NCBI RefSeq assembly: GCF_000948975.2
Contig: NZ_CP059735.1
Span: forward strand, 4,154,001 to 4,218,000
Origin: Thalassomonas actiniarum
Lineage (GTDB): Bacteria; Pseudomonadota; Gammaproteobacteria; Enterobacterales; Alteromonadaceae
DNA: 64,000 nt
Direction: 5' to 3'
Numbering within the stretch: the first letter of the stretch is position 1; each line of letters starts with the position of its first letter. Below the pieces are notes generated by a model. It saw only the letters and a list, made by a program, of their open reading frames with translations. It had not been told where the DNA came from and did no database searches. Position numbers and translations under genes: made by a program. Of the stretch, positions 7,242-16,321 are shown one piece after another.

Positions 7242-9659
7242 CTATTCATATTGCAACGCATCTACCGGGGTAGCATTGGCCGCCCGGTAGGCAATCACCA
7301 TCACAGTGACATAAGCCACCAATAAACTGAACAGGGTCGACAACACAAAGGGGCTGTAAGGCATATCGATACGGTAAATAAAACCGTTGAGCCAGTCCCT
7401 AAGCAGCCAGTAAGCCAGCGGCAACACCAGCACATTAGCCAGCACCACCAGCACAGAGAACTGATTCACCAGCATAAAACACAGCTGCGCCGTACCCGCC
7501 CCTAAAATCTTACGGATGGCAATTTCTTTGACCCTGCGCCGGGTATTAAACGCCGCCAGGCCGAATAATCCTATCGCGGTAACCACAACCGCAATCAGGG
7601 TAAAGACATTAAGCAGCTGGCTCTGCCTGGACTCGTTGCGGTATAGGGAAGCAAATTCTGTCGCAATCCAATCAAAGGTGAACGCCTGATCCGGCGACAG
7701 CGACAGCCAGGTTTGTTCCAGCTCGCCAAGCAAAGAGGCATTCACGCCCTCTTTAAAGCGCACCGACAACCAGCGTAAGGACAGCTCCTGCGGCTCTCCC
7801 GAGAGCACATAAATCATCGCCGGTACCGCGGTTTTAACACTGATATAATGACTGTCTTCGACAACGGCAATCACCTGGTGATTATGCAAACCGTCATCGC
7901 CGCCCCCTAAGGTCAGCATTTTACCCACCGCCTGATCAGCTCCCCAGCCAAGCGCCGTGGCCAAAGTCTCATTGATAATGATACTGCCGGTAGAACTTTT
8001 CCAGTCCTGCTCGTTTTCCCGGTAGGCATCGTTACTGAAATCCCGCGAGAAATCCCGCCCGGCCAGTATCTTGATGCCGTAGGTAGCAAAAAAGTCATAA
8101 CTTACCGGGTTTGAACCCACCTGAATTTCATCATCGACATTGTCCGCCCTGCGCACCACATTCGAGGTCCGGGTGGCTTTGGTCGGTACGGTATGGGACA
8201 TAGTCACCGCCGCCACCTGCGGGTTGCGCAATAGCTGGTTTTTAAAGGTATTATAAATATCTGCGCCGCCGTTGATAACGATCACCCCTTCCCTGTCATA
8301 GCCTTGGGGCATATTCTGGATATAAGACATCTGCCAGTTCACCCCCAAACTTGCCACCAGCAATAAGGCGGCAATGGCAAACTGAAACACGATCAAGCCC
8401 TGGCGCAACATCACGCCCACGGGGGAAGAATTCACCACGCCTTTTAATACCAGGGCCGGTGACAGGTTGCTCAGGTAAAAAGCCGGATATAAACCGGCCA
8501 CTACGCCGACGATTGAAGTTAACACCAGCAGCTGGGCCAAAACCGCCGCTCCCAAATCAAAGCTGAGGTTAACTTCCATCAGCTGATTAAAATACGGCAA
8601 TGCCCCCCACACCAGCACTAAGGCCAGCAGACCCGCCAGCGTGGTTTGCAGTACCGCTTCGCTTAAATATTGCACCACCAGTTGCAGCTTACTCGCCCCC
8701 AAAGATTTTCTTACACCGACATCTTTACCCCGGCGCATGGCAGAAGCGGTAGCCAGATTGGTAAAGTTGACACAGGCCAGCAACAGTATCATCACCGCAA
8801 TAATACTAAAGGCAGTCACCATCACCCCGCTGCCCTGGGGGATCAGGGTACGGCTGGTATCGGTATAAAGGTGCAGCTTGGTCATGGCTTCCAGGTTCAG
8901 CCGGTAAGACTTATAGGAAGACAGCCCCTGCGCCCTTTGCTGGTAATAATCGCTGATATTGGCCTGCAAACCGGCGACCTGCGCCCCCGGAGCCAGTTTG
9001 ACAAAAGTAACCGTGGCGTTAAAAGTCCAGGAATCGGCCCAAGCCGGGTTGGCCAGGGCAAACTCATTAAAACGCTCGCCGGGAAGTAAAACGGTCTCGG
9101 ACATGGTATGGGCAAATGCCGGTTTTTTTACTACCCCGGTCACCTGAAATTCCACCCCGTTAACGGTTAAGGTTTTGCCGATAATGCCCGTGTCGGCAGC
9201 AAAATATTTGATCGCCGCCTCCTGAGGCAAAACTATGCTCGACGGTCCGCTCATGGCCGTCAGGGGATCCCCTTCGATAAACTCAAAGTCGAAAAACTCG
9301 AAATAGTTGCTGTCGACATACTGCACCCGCTCCGAATAAACCCCTTGCTGATGTTTAACCGAGACACGCGAGCGTGATATCCGGGTGCTATCCAAAATAT
9401 CATCAAAGTTTTGGCTTAACTCATCTCCCAAACGCAACGGCGTTAACGCCTGGGGACGGTTTTGATCGCGAATTAAATCCAGGCGGTAGATATTCTCAGC
9501 CTGGCTGAAATTCTGGTTATAACTTTGCTCATGGGCCACATACAAACGGATCAGCATAAAGCAGGCAATACCTATCGCCAGCCCCGCCAGCTGAATGGCG
9601 GTGATCAGCTTTTCACGGCACAGGTTGCGCCAGGCAACAATAAAAAATAACTTAACCAC
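7242..9659 (-). CDS. MacB/FtsX-type ABC transporter permease
   Basis: This 805-residue inner-membrane protein has two permease halves. An N-terminal helix (about 20-40) precedes a large periplasmic MacB_PCD domain and a three-helix FtsX block (about 280-410). A second helix near 430 precedes another periplasmic domain and a C-terminal FtsX block (about 680-800) with the segment RRRVKEIAIRKILGA. Such duplicated permeases couple ATP hydrolysis to periplasmic mechanical work or export of peptides and antibiotics rather than classic transport across the membrane. It overlaps the ATPase gene by eight bases and is the last gene of the adaptor-ATPase-permease set. Confidence 0.9.
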   Translation of the reverse strand: MVKLFFIVAWRNLCREKLITAIQLAGLAIGIACFMLIRLYVAHEQSYNQNFSQAENIYRLDLIRDQNRPQALTPLRLGDELSQNFDDILDSTRISRSRVSVKHQQGVYSERVQYVDSNYFEFFDFEFIEGDPLTAMSGPSSIVLPQEAAIKYFAADTGIIGKTLTVNGVEFQVTGVVKKPAFAHTMSETVLLPGERFNEFALANPAWADSWTFNATVTFVKLAPGAQVAGLQANISDYYQQRAQGLSSYKSYRLNLEAMTKLHLYTDTSRTLIPQGSGVMVTAFSIIAVMILLLACVNFTNLATASAMRRGKDVGVRKSLGASKLQLVVQYLSEAVLQTTLAGLLALVLVWGALPYFNQLMEVNLSFDLGAAVLAQLLVLTSIVGVVAGLYPAFYLSNLSPALVLKGVVNSSPVGVMLRQGLIVFQFAIAALLLVASLGVNWQMSYIQNMPQGYDREGVIVINGGADIYNTFKNQLLRNPQVAAVTMSHTVPTKATRTSNVVRRADNVDDEIQVGSNPVSYDFFATYGIKILAGRDFSRDFSNDAYRENEQDWKSSTGSIIINETLATALGWGADQAVGKMLTLGGGDDGLHNHQVIAVVEDSHYISVKTAVPAMIYVLSGEPQELSLRWLSVRFKEGVNASLLGELEQTWLSLSPDQAFTFDWIATEFASLYRNESRQSQLLNVFTLIAVVVTAIGLFGLAAFNTRRRVKEIAIRKILGAGTAQLCFMLVNQFSVLVVLANVLVLPLAYWLLRDWLNGFIYRIDMPYSPFVLSTLFSLLVAYVTVMVIAYRAANATPVDALQYE

Positions 9660-10401
9660 AAGACACCTCCTGCAACTCGGCTGTTATGCCCTGGTCAGAG
9701 ATACTTTCGTCCGAGATACTTTGCTCCGAAATACTTTGGTCCGAAATAATTTTTCCGTCGAGCAACTCAATCGCCCGGGTGCCGTAACTGATATGCTCCG
9801 GCGCGTGGGTTACCATCACAATAGTCGCCCCCTCACGGTTAAGCTGCTGCAATAAGGCCATCACCTGGGCAGAATTATTCGAGTCCAGGTTACCCGTAGG
9901 CTCATCCGCCAAAATCAAATCCGGCTCGGTAATAATCGCCCGGGCAATAGCCACCCTTTGCTGCTGACCGCCGGAAAGTTTGGCCGGCAGGTGGTGACGC
10001 CTGTGGCTGATATCCACGCGTTTTAGCACCGCCTCAACCCGTGCTTTACGCTCGCTTTTCGCCACCTTCTGGTAATAAAGCGGCAGCTCGATATTTTGCT
10101 CAACGGTAAGTTCGTCTATCAGGTTAAAGTTCTGGAAAATAAAGCCCAGGTGCTGTTTGCGCAGTTTCGCCCGCTGCGCCTCGCCAAGCGTTGCCACCTG
10201 GTGGTTGAGAAAGTGAAATTCGCCGCTGTTCACCGTATCCAGCATGCCCAGCACATTAAGCAGGGTTGACTTGCCGCAACCGGACGGCCCGAGAATAGAG
10301 AGAAACTCCCCCTTGTCGATAGTTAAATCCATGCCGTCGATAGCAACCGTTTCTATTTCATCGCCGATAAAAGACTTGGCGATTTTTTGTAATTTGATCA
10401 T
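9652..10401 (-). CDS. ABC transporter ATP-binding protein (MacB/LolD type)
   Basis: This 249-residue ATPase has Walker A GPSGCGKST, the signature LSGGQQQRVAIARA and Walker B LILADEPTGNLD, typical of the LolD/MacB subfamily that pairs with FtsX permeases. The C-terminus carries an unusual low-complexity tail, ISDQSISEQSISDESISDQ, encoded by a 15-bp tandem repeat. It overlaps the permease gene by eight bases and lies 64 bp downstream of the adaptor gene, so all three are likely one operon. Confidence 0.95.
   Translation of the reverse strand: MIKLQKIAKSFIGDEIETVAIDGMDLTIDKGEFLSILGPSGCGKSTLLNVLGMLDTVNSGEFHFLNHQVATLGEAQRAKLRKQHLGFIFQNFNLIDELTVEQNIELPLYYQKVAKSERKARVEAVLKRVDISHRRHHLPAKLSGGQQQRVAIARAIITEPDLILADEPTGNLDSNNSAQVMALLQQLNREGATIVMVTHAPEHISYGTRAIELLDGKIISDQSISEQSISDESISDQGITAELQEVSCG
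9693..9752. repeat. Four copies of a 15-bp tandem repeat inside the ATPase gene
   Basis: Four adjacent 15-base units (starting 9693, 9708, 9723 and 9738) share the core GAGATACTTT/GAAATACTTT. They encode repeated SIS[DE][QE] units in the C-terminal tail of the ATP-binding protein. Fifteen bases keep the frame, so copy-number change would only lengthen or shorten the tail. Confidence 0.85.
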
Positions 10402-10465
10402 GAGAATTCCTTATTTTTTATGGTGTTTTTAATGAATATTCAGTTAGCGTTTAATTAGTTGTTTA

Positions 10466-11743
10466 TTAGAGAAGCAGCTGCACCTGCTCGGCATCGGCAA
10501 AGCTGGCATATGAGGAAGTGATCACTGACTCCCCAGGGGCCAATCCTTCCAGCACTTCCACGCTTTGCGGGTTGCGGCGGCCAAGACGTACCTGGCGTTT
10601 TTCCGCCCGGCTGCCGTCGGCGGAGACCACAAACACCCAATTTCCGCCAGTGGTTTGCATAAAGGCGCCGTTACTGATTTGCAGCTTGTTTTCACTGGCA
10701 GAGAGGTTTAATTTCGCCTGCAGGCTTTGCCCTAAGCGCAGCTGTTCGCGGCTGTTGGCGTCGGCAAGGGTAAAGTCCACCTTGAAGGTGCCGTTATCTA
10801 TGCCGGGATAGACTTTCGATACCGTCAGCTGATGGCGCTGGCCGTCCAGGCTGAACTCTGCCTCTTGCCCGGCGGCAATACGGCTGACATAAAACTCATC
10901 GATACGGGCGCTGACCTTAAAGGTGGAGAGCAAATCTACCTGGCCCAGGCGCTGGCCGTCGCGCTTTGACTCCCCTACCTGGGCATCTAAAAAGGTCAGC
11001 TGGCCCGATACCGGCGCGCGGATGATCAGCTTGTCCAGGCTCATCTGGGAGATCGCCAGGTTATTTTCCAGGGTTTTAATACTCTGGCTTAACTGGGCCA
11101 GCTGCTGCTCTTGCAACAACGCCTCTTTTTCCTGGCTCTGGCGCACCGTTTCCCGGTAACGTTTTTGATAGGCCAGCTCGTCTTTGATTTCTTCAAATTC
11201 CTGCTCAGAAATCAGCTTTTGCTTCACCAGGCGCTTGCTGCGGGCAAAACGCTTTTCCAGCTTTTGCACTTCAAAGTCGAGCTCGATCACATCCCGTTTC
11301 AAACTCAGCTGGTTTTGCTCCAGCGCCAGCCGGGTATTGCGCATATTGTTGATTTGCTCGGAAACCTCGGCTTCCCGCGCCAGCACGGTTAATTGCAAGC
11401 CGGTATTGCTGAGCTTTAATATCGGCTGGTCTTTTTCAACTAACGCGCCTTCTTGCAGATACACCTGCTCAACCCGGCCGCCGTCTATGGCATCGATAAA
11501 AATGGTTTTTTCCGGTTCAACCACCGCCCTTACCGGCAAATACTCGGCAAAGGCTTGCTGCTTTACCTGGCTCAGCATCAGGTTGTTTTTTGCCAGGTTA
11601 TAGGTCTTGCCGCCGGCGCTGGTTAATTTCGACCAGGTAAAAACCAGGACAAAAACCCCGATGGCGCAACCGGCCAATCCTGCTTTGATATAGCGTTTTC
11701 TGTTATGAGTTTTCTGCTTGTTATTGTTAATGGCTCTGTCCAT
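10466..11743 (-). CDS. MacA/HlyD-like periplasmic adaptor subunit
   Basis: I choose the ATG at 11743, which follows GAGAAGG; a longer in-frame reading to 11839 would place about 32 unlikely residues before it. The 425-residue protein has one N-terminal membrane helix (AGLAGCAIGVFVLVFTW), a barrel-sandwich half-motif with FIDAIDGGRVEQVYLQEGALVEK, a long coiled-coil hairpin (about 110-220), the second half-motif and a beta-barrel domain. It should bridge the inner-membrane permease to an outer-membrane channel not present here. It is the first gene of the operon and faces the winged-helix regulator gene. Confidence 0.9.
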   Translation of the reverse strand: MDRAINNNKQKTHNRKRYIKAGLAGCAIGVFVLVFTWSKLTSAGGKTYNLAKNNLMLSQVKQQAFAEYLPVRAVVEPEKTIFIDAIDGGRVEQVYLQEGALVEKDQPILKLSNTGLQLTVLAREAEVSEQINNMRNTRLALEQNQLSLKRDVIELDFEVQKLEKRFARSKRLVKQKLISEQEFEEIKDELAYQKRYRETVRQSQEKEALLQEQQLAQLSQSIKTLENNLAISQMSLDKLIIRAPVSGQLTFLDAQVGESKRDGQRLGQVDLLSTFKVSARIDEFYVSRIAAGQEAEFSLDGQRHQLTVSKVYPGIDNGTFKVDFTLADANSREQLRLGQSLQAKLNLSASENKLQISNGAFMQTTGGNWVFVVSADGSRAEKRQVRLGRRNPQSVEVLEGLAPGESVITSSYASFADAEQVQLLL

Positions 11744-12003
11744 AACCTTCTCTCGTTTTTGGATTTGTTGCAGTTGTAGATAGAACCGAGGTGAAAGGAA
11801 GGAACAAAGCCTGAAAAAGTTGGGATTTGTGATGACCAAACTGTGACCAAAGCTTCAGTCACTTTTTAAACCCCTTATTTTTCAGCAAATTAAACAAAAA
11901 TTAATAAAATAGCGGTTTCAGGCAATTTTCAGCCAAAAGCTATTAACTTAGCGCTAAATCCCTTACTATAAGCAACGGTTTTCATCACAGAGACGGTTAC
12001 TTT

Positions 12004-14253
12004 TTGCGTTATTTTCATTTTCAGGATCACAGTTTAGATACTCAGGCCATGGTGATTTACCGTCATCAGCAAAAGATAGAATTAGAGCCGAAAGTTTTTG
12101 AGCTGTTAGCTTTTTTCTGCCAGCACCCCGACCGGGTGATCAGCAAAGATGAACTGATGGACAATGTATGGTCCGGCACCCTGGTTTCCGATAACGCCAT
12201 CAGCCGCACCATAGCCAAAGTACGCAAAGCGCTAAATGACGACTCTAAAAAACCCCTGTACATTATTACCGTAGCCAGAAAAGGTTACCGTTTTGCCGCC
12301 AGCGTGACCCCAAGCGATACCTTATTTGCAACGGCTGAGCAGCCGCTAGAGACACAAGTAACGGCACAAGAAGCGCAGACAGAAAAATCGCCAGGCCAAG
12401 AACCCCAGATTTCCCCCCCGGCAGCAACACATTCGGCAGCGGCTAAAGGAAAAAACAAAAAAACGCTCGCCTTAGCTTTTGCCCTGCTTGCTTTACTTGC
12501 CGCAATAATTGCCTTAACCGCGATGAAGTTCTGGCCGGGCAGTGAAGAAGGCATCAAACCCGCCCGCTTAAAAAGCATGGTCGCCATTACCCGGGATAAA
12601 GGCACCGAATGGCACCCGAACATCTCCCAAGATCAAACCCAGCTGGCCCATACCGAGCGCTCCACCGACGGCCAAAGAAACCAGGTGGTATTAACAGACC
12701 TTAACAGCCAGGAGCGCCGTTATATCAAACATGATAGAGGCAACATCAGCCGCCCTGTATGGTCGCCAAACGGCGAGTCTTTAGCGGTATTATGGAAACA
12801 TAACCATGTCTGCCAAATCCTGCTGGTTCAGCAAGATGAAATCGATGACTTGAAAAAATCCCGTACCTTAAGGGAATGCTTTGCCAGCGCCTGGCCCGTT
12901 TTTCAGTTTTCCCCCGACGGCCGGTTTTTATACTTCAACGACAAACCCCAGGAACTTCAGGGCTACCAGATTTTCCGCCTGGACCTGACCACGGGCGAGC
13001 AAATCACGCTAAACCAGCCGATAACCGGCGGCGAAGGCAATTACCATTTCGACCTCTCCGGTGACGGAAACAAGCTGGTGATGCTCAACCTTGAGTACAC
13101 CCCGCAGAGCCGAATTTACACCCTGGACCTAACCAGCCAGCAGCTAAAACGCACCGCCGAGCTTGATTACCGCCTGCGCTCTGCCGTATGGCACCATGAC
13201 GGCCAGTCTCTGGTACACCCTTCCCCCCACCCTGCCACCGCCCTGTGGCACAGCCGCCTGGACGGGGAATTTCTTGGCGTTGTTGCCAGCGGCAGCCAGA
13301 GGCTAAAGAACTTAAGACGCCACCCCAACCAAAGCGACTACCTGTTCAGCGCCTATATGACAGATTATGATTTAACCCTGACCAGCATTAAGCAGGCAGA
13401 CAGCCTTGAGCCAACAAGCAGTCTTGAGCAAAAAATCAGCAGCGAAACAGCCTCCGGCACATGGCAACCGGATAACTCCAGTGTCCGGGACTATTTACCG
13501 GCACTCTCCCATAACGACCAACAACTTGCTTTTGTTTCCAAACGCTCCGGCAGCGCCGAGGTATGGCTGCAAAACAAAAAAACGCCAACCGCCGCCCAGC
13601 TGAGCCAGTTTAACAATGCCACCCGGATTTTTGACTTACTCTGGTCTCCCGACGATAAAAAGCTGCTGGTACTGGCCGACAACCTGTTATACCTGATAGA
13701 TATCAACAGCCGGGAGATTAAAGAGCTAACCACAAGCCAAACCTTTAATAACCGCGCCATTGCAGCACTTTCTTGGCAGAACAACAACCGCCTGCTGTTT
13801 TCATCCCAGCGCAACAACAGCTGGCAGCTGATGTCTTACGATATTAACCAGGACAAGGTCGAGGTATTAAATTACCGCTGGCAGGCGGGACGTTACTCCC
13901 AGGGCAGCGACAGCTATTATTTATTCGATAAAACCAATAAGCGCTGGTATCAGGCGCAAACGCCAGACAGCGAAGAAATTGCTTTAATTCCCGCAACATG
14001 CAACGCCGCTATTTTGGGCCGGGTTCTGAACTTAAAAGAGCAAAGCCACGCCCTATATTGCCTGAGTGATTCAACTGACAAACAACAGGCTCAAACCGGT
14101 ATTTACAGGTATCACAAAGCAAGTAAAACTTTCGAACTGTGGCAAACAACAGATAAAAATATTTCTTATGATATTCAAGGTAATAACCTGATTTCGGCCA
14201 ACCTTGTCAGACAAGGGGCGGATATCATGCAAACCCGCTCACCGGGTAGTTAA
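12004..14253 (+). CDS. Winged-helix transmembrane regulator with periplasmic beta-propeller (CadC-like)
   Basis: The best start is a TTG at 12004; an ATG 15 codons later would cut into the DNA-binding domain. Residues 1-105 form an OmpR/PhoB-type winged helix (KVFELLAFFCQHPDRVISKDEL, then YIITVARKGYRF). A polar linker, one membrane helix near 156-176 and a periplasmic TolB/WD40-like beta-propeller follow. This is the one-component CadC/ToxR plan: periplasmic sensing linked directly to DNA binding. It is divergent from the adaptor-ATPase-permease operon, its likely target. Its last 17 codons reappear in diverged form at 25356-25406. Confidence 0.9.
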   Translation: MRYFHFQDHSLDTQAMVIYRHQQKIELEPKVFELLAFFCQHPDRVISKDELMDNVWSGTLVSDNAISRTIAKVRKALNDDSKKPLYIITVARKGYRFAASVTPSDTLFATAEQPLETQVTAQEAQTEKSPGQEPQISPPAATHSAAAKGKNKKTLALAFALLALLAAIIALTAMKFWPGSEEGIKPARLKSMVAITRDKGTEWHPNISQDQTQLAHTERSTDGQRNQVVLTDLNSQERRYIKHDRGNISRPVWSPNGESLAVLWKHNHVCQILLVQQDEIDDLKKSRTLRECFASAWPVFQFSPDGRFLYFNDKPQELQGYQIFRLDLTTGEQITLNQPITGGEGNYHFDLSGDGNKLVMLNLEYTPQSRIYTLDLTSQQLKRTAELDYRLRSAVWHHDGQSLVHPSPHPATALWHSRLDGEFLGVVASGSQRLKNLRRHPNQSDYLFSAYMTDYDLTLTSIKQADSLEPTSSLEQKISSETASGTWQPDNSSVRDYLPALSHNDQQLAFVSKRSGSAEVWLQNKKTPTAAQLSQFNNATRIFDLLWSPDDKKLLVLADNLLYLIDINSREIKELTTSQTFNNRAIAALSWQNNNRLLFSSQRNNSWQLMSYDINQDKVEVLNYRWQAGRYSQGSDSYYLFDKTNKRWYQAQTPDSEEIALIPATCNAAILGRVLNLKEQSHALYCLSDSTDKQQAQTGIYRYHKASKTFELWQTTDKNISYDIQGNNLISANLVRQGADIMQTRSPGS

Positions 14254-14618
14254 ATGAAAGGCTATCAATAACTTTTTACTGTATGGTGATTTGGTTATGG
14301 TTTGTTTTAGGCGAAATTAATTATAACGTTTCACCATGTTGTTCATAATTCCTTCTCAAAAGGTCAACACAACTTAATATTGAATTAGAGATATGCAGAC
14401 TAATTTAAAAAAACGTATTTCCACCGCAAAGAAGGCAAAATGCCGCTTTTTAACAGGTCGCTAAAAAGTCGCAAACTTATAACCTATTGATGATACGTGA
14501 GTAAAAAGGTAAAGTTTCAACAAAAATAATGAATTAGTTGAACCGTGTTTCTGACAAAAATACGGAATTAATCCGGCTAACTATAGCTGTTAGCTTTATA
14601 ATCCGTTTTGGAGAACTA
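14254..14618. other. Non-coding left edge of the accessory island
   Basis: This 365-bp stretch is AT-rich and holds no convincing gene. It contains the first copy of a 72-bp direct repeat (14299-14370). I see no clear terminator for the upstream regulator gene. Base composition drops from here to about 25.4 kb. Confidence 0.6.
14299..14370. repeat. 72-bp direct repeat, left copy
   Basis: This 72-bp block matches 16108-16179 in the same orientation with five mismatches by eye. The pair brackets the channel gene and the transposase remnant. The conserved centre includes GGCGAAATTAATTA and CCTTCTCAAAA. Confidence 0.85.
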
Positions 14619-15517
14619 TTGAAAAAATCATACGTGTGGTTTCTTTATTATTTGGGATGTGTATTGCTGTTTTCATTTGTTTACTGGGGGATTTGGCTGC
14701 ATAAACCAGATAGATTTATTATCAACCCTCAGCTAAATATGCATCCATTTCAAAGTATCGAAGACTTCTTATGGGAAGATAAACCAGAATATCAAACTAG
14801 ATTCCATGTAGATCTCAGTAAATACAAAACAGAATATGATGCTTATTATTTGAAAATTTCTGAAGCTGAACAACAAATCCTCAATATAGAGAGGGAACTT
14901 AAAAATCTTGAGGTACGCCTTCTTGATTTAGACAAAAAAAGGAATTCAGAAGTAGATTTTAACTTCAAAAAATATGATGAAGAGAAGTTAAAGCCTTTTA
15001 AAGATGCTGAAGAAGCACTACAAAAACAACTCACTGCACTTGAGGTACAATTACCAAAAGAAGTCAAAACAGAAGCAGACTTAGATATCATTAAGAAAGT
15101 AGGAGACAAGCGAGTCGAATTAGCAAAAGCCCGATATCAAACAGCGGTACAAGCAACTATAAATTCGGAAGTTCTTCTACAAAATATAGCTGGATTCATG
15201 TCTGATGAAACATGGACGGGGTACCGTGATGTTTCAGAGATGAGGAAAAAACTACACCAAAAACGCTATAAATATGAAGTTGTCATAGGTGATACACGAG
15301 TAAAAGCAATTGATGTATTAAAAAACGATATAGAGTTGATCAGGGGAAGAGTTGGCTGGGCTGATTTCGTTTTTTTAGTGTTGGTATTTCAACAACAACA
15401 ACGTTTGGGGACTTAGTTGCAAATGATGTGATTACCAAATCATTAATAAGTCTTCAACTCTTTATTTGCCTAATTATTGTTGCTGGCTTCTTAGGCTCTG
15501 TCGTGAAACAAAGCTAG
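14619..15517 (+). CDS. Two-TM ion-channel-like protein with large coiled-coil domain; -1 frameshift at 15371-15377
   Basis: A TTG at 14619 follows GGAG by five bases and begins MKKSYVWFLYYLGCVLL, a membrane helix; I prefer it to a TTG at 14538. About 200 residues of charged, coiled-coil-rich sequence follow. The zero frame ends at 15416 with a nonsense-looking tail. A -1 shift at T TTT TTA (15371-15377) instead gives FFSVGISTTTTFGDLVAND and then QLFICLIIVAGFLGSVV, which look like the pore helix, selectivity filter (TTTFGD, compare TVGYGD) and second helix of an Ion_trans_2 channel. That frame stops at 15517. It is either a frameshifted pseudogene or programmed frameshifting. Confidence 0.65.
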
Positions 15518-15519
15518 CA

Positions 15520-15906
15520 AGTGGCGAGCGGGCACATAATAAAGCCAGTAAGCAAGATAACCCTGATGACCTGCCGTTTAAGGTTAAACCTTTGCTGAGC
15601 TTTAGCGGGAATGAACATCAGGGACAACCGTGCGGCATTGCTTTCTCACTACTTGATTATTTTGAGTTGATTGAAGATACCGGCAAAATTATTAGGGAAG
15701 ATAAACGCGGTTACATTGATGAAAAGCATTTCCCTATCTTGCAGTAGTTAGACTTTTCCGGTGATGACTGGCTGGATTTAGCACAACATTTTGGTAAAAA
15801 ATATCATAGAGCCGTTGGCTCATTGGCTGAGCTATCTCGTTTTGCTGCCCATATGGAGAAAAAATGGATTGGCGGACAAAGGCAGCAGGAAAGTATCTTT
15901 CACTAA
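15520..15906 (+). pseudogene. 3' remnant of a REP-associated tyrosine transposase (RAYT)
   Basis: The reading frame through this stretch contains GIAFSLLDYFELIEDTGKII, REDKRGYI, DDWLDLAQHFGKKYHRAVG and KKWIGGQRQQ. This is the C-terminal region of longer Y1/REP-associated transposases (compare family patterns like FSLLDYLELVDWTGR and REDKRG). The N-terminal catalytic HUH domain is absent and a TAG interrupts the frame at 15745-15747, so it is dead. The true stop is at 15904-15906. The left edge is uncertain because it merges with the end of the channel gene. Confidence 0.8.
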
Positions 15907-16070
15907 AACCTAATACCTTACCATTAATGTTCACCGTTACTTACGGTAACAAGTCTTGCCTGAATCCGCTGATTTTAATGATTTTTTGCTGAAATTGGTT
16001 GATTTCGTTTCGGTAAGTTAATTTCCATTGCTTTTTATAATTTGTATGATATTTTCGTGGCGTGAAAATT

Positions 16071-16102
16071 AGTTTATGGATGTCCATGCTTGATGCTTGC
16101 TC
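16071..16102. repeat. REP-like short element, copy 1
   Basis: AGTTTATGGATGTCCATGCT followed by TGATGCTTGCTC recurs near 25276-25310. ATGGA and TCCAT can pair around a two-base loop. It lies 165 bp past the RAYT remnant, as expected for a REP site mobilised by such transposases, but the link is inferred. Confidence 0.55.
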
Positions 16103-16107
16103 ATGCT

Positions 16108-16179
16108 GGTTTGTTTTTGGCGAAATTAATTACAACGTTTCACCATGCTGTTCAAAATTCCTTCTCAAAAGATCAACAC
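16108..16179. repeat. 72-bp direct repeat, right copy
   Basis: This block is the second copy of 14299-14370, same orientation, five mismatches by eye. The distance between copies is about 1.8 kb and encloses the channel gene and the RAYT remnant. Confidence 0.85.
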
Positions 16180-16321
16180 GCCCTAGTCAACTAATTAGTT
16201 TACTTATATTAAATTTTGGTTTAATAATAAACAATCAGTATAAATAAGAGGCGAAAAGGACGTTTACTCGTATTTGTATAGTATTGTCTTTTCGCAACGC
16301 TTTATAACAAGAGAACTGGTT

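Larger units (their letters stand above)
15907..16321. other. Non-coding stretch with repeats before the SIR2 operon
   Basis: This 415-bp AT-rich stretch has no convincing gene. It holds a short hairpin-forming element (16071-16102) and the right copy of the 72-bp repeat (16108-16179). The promoter of the SIR2 operon must lie within the last 140 bp or so, but I cannot point to boxes with confidence. Confidence 0.6.

Noticed and set aside
8670-9089. 139-codon plus-strand ORF inside the permease gene
   Set aside because: It is antisense to a full-length MacB-type permease and has no domain.
15466-15747. A stand-alone 93-residue protein gene
   Set aside because: Its sequence is the C-terminal part of a REP-associated transposase that continues past the internal TAG, so it is a remnant, not a gene.
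16274-16321. TTG start at 16274 for the SIR2 gene
   Set aside because: No ribosome site and the extra residues precede the SIR2 fold without resemblance; the ATG at 16322 fits better.
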